Shown one piece after another: positions 7,679 through 12,223 of a DNA stretch of 12,223 nucleotides (positions within the stretch are counted from its first letter, which is position 1; each line of letters begins with the position of its first letter). The notes under the pieces were generated by a model, which ran no database searches, was not told the origin of the DNA, and saw only the letters and a program-made list of their open reading frames with translations. The DNA is from RUG11867 sp964553435 (GTDB lineage Bacteria; Bacillota_I; Bacilli_A; RF39; UBA660): NCBI GenBank assembly GCA_964553435.1, contig CAZKKM010000051.1, positions 1 to 12,223 of the forward strand, written 5' to 3'. The position numbers and the translations under genes were made by a program.

Positions 7679-8204
7679 ATGAAATTGTATTTAGTTAGAC
7701 ATGGCGAAGTTTTACATAATGTATTGAAACAATACAACACTGCGGATGAAGATTTGACGGAAAAAGGTGTCGAACAAGCCAAGAAATTGAGAGAAGTATT
7801 GAACGGACAAAAGTTCGATGCTGTCTATTCTTCTCCTTTGATAAGAGCATTGCATACTGCCGAAATAATAGTCGGCAGAGAGGAAGATATCGTTTGTGAT
7901 GAACGACTCGCGAGAACGCGATGCGGGAAGTTTGTCGGGTACTAGTTTAGACGAGTCCAATCGAGAGGAGTATTGGAATTACAATTCCAATTTAGTACAG
8001 GGAACATCGGAGAATATAAAAGACTTCTTTGCGAGAGTAAAAGAGTTTATCGATGAGTTAAAGAAGAAGGGATATCACAAAGTATTGATAGTGGCTCACA
8101 GCGGCGTTTCCAAAGCATTTCGCTTTTACTTCGAAGGAGAAGAAGACGGGATGTTCTTAAATAAAGGGCTCGGCAATTGCGAAGTACGAGAATACGAATT
8201 ATAA
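7679..8204 (+). pseudogene. Histidine phosphatase (phosphoglycerate mutase-like), interrupted by a +1 frameshift
   Basis: Two frames together encode one histidine-phosphatase superfamily protein. The first (from ATG 7679) gives the phosphohistidine box LVRHGE (H8) and YSSPLIRALHTAE, then runs into unrelated residues and a TAG at 7943-7945. The second frame takes over at about 7911 with RERDAGSLSG, the expected partner of DERL, and carries the second catalytic histidine in VAHSG. Removing one base at or next to G7910 joins them into a 174-residue product with H8, E79 and H140 all present, a normal length for the family. No slippery heptamer or stimulatory structure is obvious at CTCGCGAG, so a recent indel or a sequence error is likelier than programmed frameshifting. 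Family members remove phosphate from small metabolites or proteins, and the substrate is unknown. The gene lies 19 nt after the GNAT fusion gene. The superfamily call is firm; whether the gene is truly broken is open. Confidence 0.85.
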
Positions 8205-8221
8205 TCGAGAAGAGGTATGTG

Positions 8222-8983
8222 ATGGATAAAAAAGAAATATTGTACAAGGTAAGAATATTGAAGAAGATGTGGGAGAAGGGTCTATTAGGTGGTGAAGTGA
8301 TGCCCGAAGATGAAAATCCTCATTTAATGCGGTCTTCTTTGGAGAACTATCTGTATTTTACTTTGCCTATGGCACTCAATTATCAGAGAAATTCTTATAC
8401 TTTGTGGAAATGTGCGAACGAGATGTATGCCGATGAAAGCACGCGATTTGTCTTCGATCCACACGAGTGTTTACAACACAGCTTTGAAGAAGTGCAATAT
8501 GCTTTGACCAAATATAAAGTGGCTTTACAAAGGCAAAAGCAGACAGAAATATGGTTGAAGTTATGTGAGACATTTGTCGAACTGTTCGACGGCGATATTA
8601 GGGTGTTGTTCGATTCATTGGAAAACGATGTTGTGCGCATACACGAGTTTATACAAGTTAAGAACAAGAAGAAATTTCCATATTTATCCGGAACAAAACT
8701 ATGCAACTATTGGATGTACGTCATATGGCAATATACTGACAGAAATTATAAAGACATCGAACACTTGACAGTTGCACCGGATACACATGTCGTAAGAGCC
8801 ACTCATCGATTGGGACTTATTACGGATGAGGAATTTGCGAGAAGCGATGTTCAACTCATCGTAATCGAAAGATGGAACGAGTTGTTCGAAGGAACGGAGT
8901 ACAAACCAATCGACATTCATACGGCACTTTGGCTATGGAGCCGCAACGGGTTTTGTAAGTTGGACGAGAGAGTTCTCAATTGA
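8222..8983 (+). CDS. Helix-hairpin-helix glycosylase-like protein without iron-sulfur cluster
   Basis: The start is ATG 8222, supported by AGAAGAGG at 8208-8215; an upstream in-frame ATG at 8177 lies inside the previous gene and is rejected. The 253-residue soluble protein has a mostly helical N-terminal part. At 151-166 (FPYLSGTKLCNYW core) it has a hairpin-like segment with K159 where endonuclease III has its Schiff-base lysine. At 185-198 follows APDTHVVRATHRLGL, matching the catalytic Asp segment of HhH-GPD glycosylases (D187). A closing DIHTALWLWSR helix fits the family. No C-terminal cysteine cluster exists. HhH-GPD enzymes cut the N-glycosidic bond of damaged or modified bases, and the same fold also occurs in the queuosine salvage hydrolase QNG1, so a nucleotide or tRNA-derived substrate is possible. 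It shows distant resemblance to the protein at 9594-10352. The fold assignment is by motif reading only and is moderately sure. Confidence 0.65.
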   Translation: MDKKEILYKVRILKKMWEKGLLGGEVMPEDENPHLMRSSLENYLYFTLPMALNYQRNSYTLWKCANEMYADESTRFVFDPHECLQHSFEEVQYALTKYKVALQRQKQTEIWLKLCETFVELFDGDIRVLFDSLENDVVRIHEFIQVKNKKKFPYLSGTKLCNYWMYVIWQYTDRNYKDIEHLTVAPDTHVVRATHRLGLITDEEFARSDVQLIVIERWNELFEGTEYKPIDIHTALWLWSRNGFCKLDERVLN

Positions 8984-9012
8984 GATGAACATTATATAGA
9001 AGAGGTGATATT

Positions 9013-9582
9013 ATGCCAGCAGGTGGAATACATTTGTGTGTCGCAAAAAAGGTCGCACGAAAATTGAAGGTCGAGAATATGATGAGTTTTTATGTGGGCA
9101 ATGTCGCTCCAGATTCTTGGAGAAATTCGGCATCGACAAAAGAAGGAACACATTTCATCACAACTTTTGAGAGTCTCGATTACGATTATGAAAGATTTTG
9201 GTGTAAATATCGAAATATCATCGAAGATGATTTCGTACTCGGATATCTCGTACATCTGATAGTGGATAAATACTGGTATTCGAACAATTTGCCGACGACG
9301 CACGTGCCGGCAAGCGGGTACGAAGATTTAAACAGATTATGTTCGAAATTAATAGAAAAATACGGTATTCCCAAATTAGAATTGGAGAAAAATTTTTTTA
9401 ATCCGATAGAAGAATTAGAAACTGTCGGTATTGCGAAGACTCTCAATTTTCTCAACGAGGTCGATTATCTCGAGAATAAAGAAAATTCTTTCGATATTGA
9501 GGAATTGACTAAAGCTATCGATGAGACGTCTTTATTTGTGGAAAGAGAGATAGAAAGATTGAAATCGAGTTGTCTCGAGTAA
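9013..9582 (+). CDS. Zinc-dependent phospholipase C-like protein, short cytoplasmic form
   Basis: The 189-residue protein starts at ATG 9013 after AGAGGTGA at 9001-9008. Its pattern fits the zinc-dependent phospholipase C / S1-P1 nuclease fold: an N-terminal GGIH with H7, VGNVAPDSW with D34, THF with H47, and LGYLVHLIVDKYW with H81 and D85, the expected metal ligands. The rest is helical and charged, ending in a likely amphipathic or coiled stretch (about 160-186). It lacks the signal peptide and C-terminal membrane-binding domain of secreted phospholipases such as clostridial alpha-toxin and is about half their length, so it is likely cytoplasmic. Related fold members hydrolyse phosphodiesters in lipids or nucleic acids, and which applies here is not visible. 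It sits between two glycosylase-like genes, which makes a nucleic-acid or nucleotide substrate worth considering, as an inference only. Confidence 0.75.
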   Translation: MPAGGIHLCVAKKVARKLKVENMMSFYVGNVAPDSWRNSASTKEGTHFITTFESLDYDYERFWCKYRNIIEDDFVLGYLVHLIVDKYWYSNNLPTTHVPASGYEDLNRLCSKLIEKYGIPKLELEKNFFNPIEELETVGIAKTLNFLNEVDYLENKENSFDIEELTKAIDETSLFVEREIERLKSSCLE

Positions 9583-9593
9583 AATTGAGTGAG

Positions 9594-10352
9594 ATGATGA
9601 TACACGAAGAAATTATAAATCGCGATAAATGCGAGACCGTAGTTGAAATTTTACATAATCATTTTAAAGAAAATATGTCGATTGCAAACGTCGATTATCC
9701 GAAAGATATCATTTTTAAATCAGATGATTATTTCATATATATGTTTTACTCTTGTCTTTTGGATTATGGAATGAAGTCCAAGGTATATCATAAAAATTTA
9801 ATCGATGCGTACGAAAGGTATCCTCTCATTTTTAATCCTCATTACGTCATCGAAACAGACGAGGCTTCTTTAAAATCTATCCTCGTCGCCAGTGTTCATC
9901 CGAGATATCCCAACATAGCCGCTAGGAAGTGGATAAAATTGTCCCAAAGTCTCATACAATACGAAAATATCACAAAGCATTTAGAAAGTATAAACAGTTT
10001 TGAGGAATTGGTCGCTTTTATAAAACAAATCGGAGGGTATGGACAGAAGACGGGCGGATTGTTGGCAAGAATCATAAGCGATTCGCATATATGCAATTTC
10101 GATTGTAAAGTCGAGAGCATTCCCATAGATAGACACGATATCGAAATAAGTTTTTTGACGGGAATCAGTTTGTATAGATGCTCGAAAGAAGAGGATATTA
10201 AAAAACTTTCCGATATATTTGTGAAAGTGTGCAACGACATCGGGGTAAATCCCGGCGATATCGACAAATATTTATGGGAAATTGGCAATTCGTTTTGTAA
10301 CAGAAAATCGTGTGACGATTGTCCACTTACAAGTATTTGTAGAAAAATATAA
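9594..10352 (+). CDS. HhH-GPD glycosylase-like protein with C-terminal four-cysteine (Fe-S type) motif
   Basis: The proposed start is ATG 9594, 11 nt after the upstream stop; a second ATG at 9597 and upstream TTG codons (9570, 9585) are alternatives, and no clear ribosome site decides. From 9594 the protein has 252 residues. A helical N-terminal half (1-140) is followed by a hairpin IGGYGQKTGG (146-155) with K152 aligned to the endonuclease III Schiff-base lysine. IPIDRHDIE (177-184) holds the likely catalytic Asp (D179). The end has four cysteines at 235, 240, 243 and 249, spaced C-x4-C-x2-C-x5-C. This resembles the [4Fe-4S] loop of Nth/MutY, which is C-x6-C-x2-C-x5-C, but is two residues shorter. 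The lysine-aspartate pair suggests base excision with strand-cleaving ability, if DNA is the substrate. Substrate and damage type are unknown. It looks distantly paralogous to the protein at 8222-8983. Confidence 0.75.
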   Translation: MMIHEEIINRDKCETVVEILHNHFKENMSIANVDYPKDIIFKSDDYFIYMFYSCLLDYGMKSKVYHKNLIDAYERYPLIFNPHYVIETDEASLKSILVASVHPRYPNIAARKWIKLSQSLIQYENITKHLESINSFEELVAFIKQIGGYGQKTGGLLARIISDSHICNFDCKVESIPIDRHDIEISFLTGISLYRCSKEEDIKKLSDIFVKVCNDIGVNPGDIDKYLWEIGNSFCNRKSCDDCPLTSICRKI

Positions 10353-10395
10353 ATGACAAAATCCGAAAAAGGATGTTTGAGAAGAAAGGATTTTT

Positions 10396-10839
10396 ATGAA
10401 TTACGAGTGTATTAAAGCGACAAAAAATGATATTTCGTTGTTAAAGAAATATAAAATGCAAACCATATTTGGCGAGTCAAATTTACCTTGTGAAGAGATA
10501 GATAGAATTAAGAGTTATATTGAAAAACACGTTCCGGAACAATTAGAAGATTACAAAATCATACGTGTCGACGGTAAAAAGGTTGGGTGTTTATTAGTTC
10601 AAAATAGAGAAGACGGGGCGATATTGGATGAAATATATTTGGAAGACGATTATAGAAATAAGGGTATAGGAACCGATATAATAAAAAAAGTAATAAAAGA
10701 TAACGGTGCAGTGTACCTTTGGGTTTATAAGACCAATTCCAAAGCGAGAAACCTCTATGAAAAACTAGGATTTGTAATTGTCGACAAGACCGAAAGTAGA
10801 TATCGTATGAAGTGTGAAAGCATGTCACAGTTTGAGTAA
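10396..10839 (+). CDS. GNAT family N-acetyltransferase, stand-alone
   Basis: The 147-residue protein starts at ATG 10396 with AGAAAGGA at 10383-10390. It is a single GNAT domain: beta-rich start, acceptor-side helices, then LDEIYLEDDYRNKGIGTD with the acetyl-CoA pyrophosphate loop R-N-K-G-I-G at 87-92, VYLWVYKTNSKARNLY, and the closing YEKLGF at 121-126. It aligns along its length with the GNAT part of the fusion protein at 6637-7659, sharing EDYK/HNYD, the YRN[KR]GIGT loop, a V-x-LWV strand and a final SRY, but has no membrane domain. It is the last clear member of the gene train, 43 nt after the glycosylase-like gene. It transfers acetyl groups from acetyl-CoA to an unknown amine acceptor. 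The family is certain, the acceptor cannot be read. Confidence 0.92.
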   Translation: MNYECIKATKNDISLLKKYKMQTIFGESNLPCEEIDRIKSYIEKHVPEQLEDYKIIRVDGKKVGCLLVQNREDGAILDEIYLEDDYRNKGIGTDIIKKVIKDNGAVYLWVYKTNSKARNLYEKLGFVIVDKTESRYRMKCESMSQFE

Positions 10840-10846
10840 TATAGAT

Positions 10847-10892
10847 GAGATAAATCATGAAACAAGAGAGTCATTATTTTAATATTTATCTC
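10847..10892. repeat. Long-spaced inverted repeat in the gap before the S41 gene
   Basis: GAGATAAAT (10847-10855) is the exact reverse complement of ATTTATCTC (10884-10892), with a 28-nt spacer that itself holds ATGA/TCAT (10857-10860, 10871-10874). A further TATCTC at 10898-10903 could pair with the same left arm instead. No T-run follows the first hairpin, so it is not a standard terminator. It begins 8 nt after the GNAT stop codon. The rest of the 147-base gap (10840-10986) holds only weak promoter-like hexamers (TTACCA 10937, TATGAA 10960) placed too close to the GGAAGG ribosome site at 10971 to be convincing. Confidence 0.4.
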
Positions 10893-10986
10893 CACGATAT
10901 CTCTTTTAGATACTAATAGGCTTCTGAAAGGTTATCTTACCAGTGTTTTAAAGAATCTATATGAATAATAGGAAGGTAATTATATT

Positions 10987-12153
10987 ATGATAGATGTGAA
11001 GTACAAAAATATATATAATAAATTTATCGAACGTTATAAAAATATACACGTCAATCCATGGCACGAAATCAGCGAATGTGAGTTAGAACGACTATATGAT
11101 AGTTTAATTAATTCTATGGATATCGATGATGAATATAGTTTTAAATATTTTATGGATTACATAATTAAGAGATTGAGTGGAAAGGAAGATGCACATACCA
11201 AATATGATTTAGTATCTTTAATTCCTATGAACTTTAGGATATTTGATGATGAAATACTTATTAATTATCCGAATGATTTAAAGAATGGTAGACTAGTATC
11301 TATCAATGGAATCGATATAGATTCAATAGTAAGCGAACTAGAAGAAGTTATCACATATGGTACAGTTGGCAAAAGAAAGTACGAATTAGAAAAAGCCTTA
11401 TTTAATAGATATATATTGTTTGGTCTTCCATTATTAAGAAATTTTAATGAATTGACTTTTGGAATAAAAAAAGCAGATGGTGAAGAAACGACAAGAACGT
11501 TTTACAAAAGCGAAAATTATTCTGATGAGGAATTATTCGATTATAACAAGTATCGCTATGGAGAAAATGCATCATATAGATTTATTGATAATTGTTTGGT
11601 TTATAACCATAGTTCTGTCCAAATAGGGTTTAAAGAAAAAATAGAATTTGCTATTTCAAATTTACGGAAGGAAGATATGTCTAATGTAGATACAATTATT
11701 ATAGATATTAGGGGAAATACTGGTGGCAATTCAGCTTTAAACAAAATTTTAGTGGATTTTCTTTTAGAACATAAAGATAAAAAATTAATATGTTTGACTG
11801 ATTATAGAGTCTTTTCTGGAGGAAGGTATGCGCTTCGAGATTTAATTAATCAAGGGGCTATTACAATTGGAGAAGAAATTAGTACTCCGATAAATTGCTA
11901 TGGTAATAGTAATTGGATTGAAATAGATGGACATTATTTTTCGGCTTCAGAATGCTATTTTCATCCATTTTTCGGCTGGGGTGCTTCTTCTAAAGAAGAA
12001 TTTCAAAGAGAAGCAACAGAAGAACTAGTTTCCCCATTTATTTATAATCCAGATATTTTAATTGAAGAAAGAAAAGAAGACTACATGCAAGGTATAGATA
12101 CAATATTGGATTATGCAATTGAATATAGCAAAACAAAAATTCAAAGGAAGTGA
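10987..12153 (+). CDS. S41 family (C-terminal processing / tricorn-like) serine peptidase, no signal peptide
   Basis: The 388-residue protein starts at ATG 10987 after GGAAGG at 10971-10976. S41 features appear in order: KEDAHT at 66-71, a short PDZ-like stretch (about 85-125, with GRLVSINGIDI), the core strand IIIDIRGNTGGNS at 237-249, the nucleophile region LTDYRVFSGG with S277 as likely catalytic serine, and the IGEEIS strand at 294-299. There is no signal peptide or membrane helix, so unlike most CtpA proteases it should act in the cytoplasm, or leave by an unknown route. Codon use is unlike its neighbours: I find no in-frame CTC leucine codon and only one TCG serine codon, both common in the upstream genes, and the gene is visibly more AT-rich. 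That suggests acquisition by transfer. The family is sure; the target protein is unknown. Confidence 0.88.
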   Translation: MIDVKYKNIYNKFIERYKNIHVNPWHEISECELERLYDSLINSMDIDDEYSFKYFMDYIIKRLSGKEDAHTKYDLVSLIPMNFRIFDDEILINYPNDLKNGRLVSINGIDIDSIVSELEEVITYGTVGKRKYELEKALFNRYILFGLPLLRNFNELTFGIKKADGEETTRTFYKSENYSDEELFDYNKYRYGENASYRFIDNCLVYNHSSVQIGFKEKIEFAISNLRKEDMSNVDTIIIDIRGNTGGNSALNKILVDFLLEHKDKKLICLTDYRVFSGGRYALRDLINQGAITIGEEISTPINCYGNSNWIEIDGHYFSASECYFHPFFGWGASSKEEFQREATEELVSPFIYNPDILIEERKEDYMQGIDTILDYAIEYSKTKIQRK

Positions 12154-12158
12154 TAATA

Positions 12159-12223
12159 ATGGACAACAATAATCGACAAAATTCGGCAAATATAAATTGG
12201 TTGATTACGATTTAATTAAGAAC
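12159..12223 (+). CDS. Start of a downstream gene, truncated by the window edge and possibly frame-broken
   Basis: A strong ribosome site AAAGGAAG (12143-12150) lies 8 nt before ATG 12159, inside the last codons of the S41 gene. The frame from this ATG encodes 18 residues and stops at a TAA (12213-12215). The frame open to the window end from about 12179 reads KFGKYKLVDYDLIKN, which looks like real protein. One extra A in the AAAA run at 12178-12181 would join the two. It is too short to name. Either the gene is broken by an indel, the sequence has an error, or the ATG heads only a tiny leader peptide. Confidence 0.3.

Noticed and set aside
7905..7915. Programmed ribosomal frameshifting in the phosphatase gene
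   Set aside because: No slippery run, stop codon at the shift site or obvious stimulatory structure is visible. An indel or sequence error explains it more simply, so I keep it only as a test to make.
7896..8204. The second phosphatase frame as an independent gene starting at ATG 7896
   Set aside because: It begins in the middle of a conserved domain and lacks the first catalytic histidine. It is the displaced C-terminal half of the frameshifted gene.
8177..8221. ATG at 8177 as start of the glycosylase-like protein
   Set aside because: It overlaps the end of the phosphatase in another frame and has no ribosome site, whereas ATG 8222 has AGAAGAGG at a good distance.
9570..9593. TTG starts at 9570 and 9585 for the Fe-S type glycosylase
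   Set aside because: TTG 9570 lies inside the preceding gene, and neither has a clear ribosome site. ATG 9594 follows the upstream stop and is the simplest choice, though not proven.
10361..10374. ATCC-gaaaaa-GGAT hairpin as a terminator inside the gene train
   Set aside because: The stem is only 4 bp and no T-run follows it directly.
10353..10415. 20-codon ORF starting at ATG right after the glycosylase stop
   Set aside because: It runs into the GNAT gene in another frame, has no ribosome site of its own and no recognisable content.
10937..10965. TTACCA-17-TATGAA as promoter of the S41 gene
   Set aside because: Spacing is right, but both boxes are weak and the transcript would start within the ribosome site, leaving no usable leader.

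Overview
The window looks like chromosomal DNA of a low-GC Bacillota (Firmicutes-type) bacterium. The evidence is AG-rich Shine-Dalgarno sites before most genes, short inter-gene gaps, intrinsic hairpin-plus-T terminators, sigma-A-like -10 boxes, Gram-positive style ABC exporters and a short single-anchor signal peptidase I. TGA works as a stop and Trp is TGG, so the code is standard. Most genes share a taste for TCG, CGA and CTC codons. I cannot place it below phylum with confidence. Every gene I can support lies on the + strand.

Region 1 (1-5132) is a transport operon. It holds the C-terminal ATPase half of an ABC exporter subunit, a complete partner subunit whose start overlaps it, and a MacB-type fused ATPase/permease, closed by a terminator. 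The first two genes have complementary degenerate ATPase motifs and so form a heterodimeric exporter. Region 2 (5133-6003) is one membrane protein of unknown function with its own likely promoter and terminator.

Region 3 (6004-10839) is a long, tightly packed gene train with a good promoter at its head and no convincing internal terminator. In order it holds signal peptidase I, a GNAT acetyltransferase fused to a three-helix membrane domain (4-nt overlap with the peptidase), a histidine phosphatase broken by a one-base frameshift, a helix-hairpin-helix glycosylase-like protein, a short zinc-dependent phospholipase C-like protein, a second glycosylase-like protein with an iron-sulfur-type cysteine cluster, and a stand-alone GNAT. 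The two GNATs look paralogous, and so do the two glycosylase-like proteins.

Region 4 (10840-end) has a gene-free stretch with an inverted repeat, then a cytoplasmic S41-family peptidase whose codon use differs clearly from its neighbours, then the start of another gene whose frame breaks after a few codons. No RNA gene, CRISPR array, insertion sequence or phage gene is visible. The parts most worth a second look are the paired glycosylase-like proteins bracketing the phospholipase-like protein, the GNAT-membrane fusion, and the frameshifted phosphatase.
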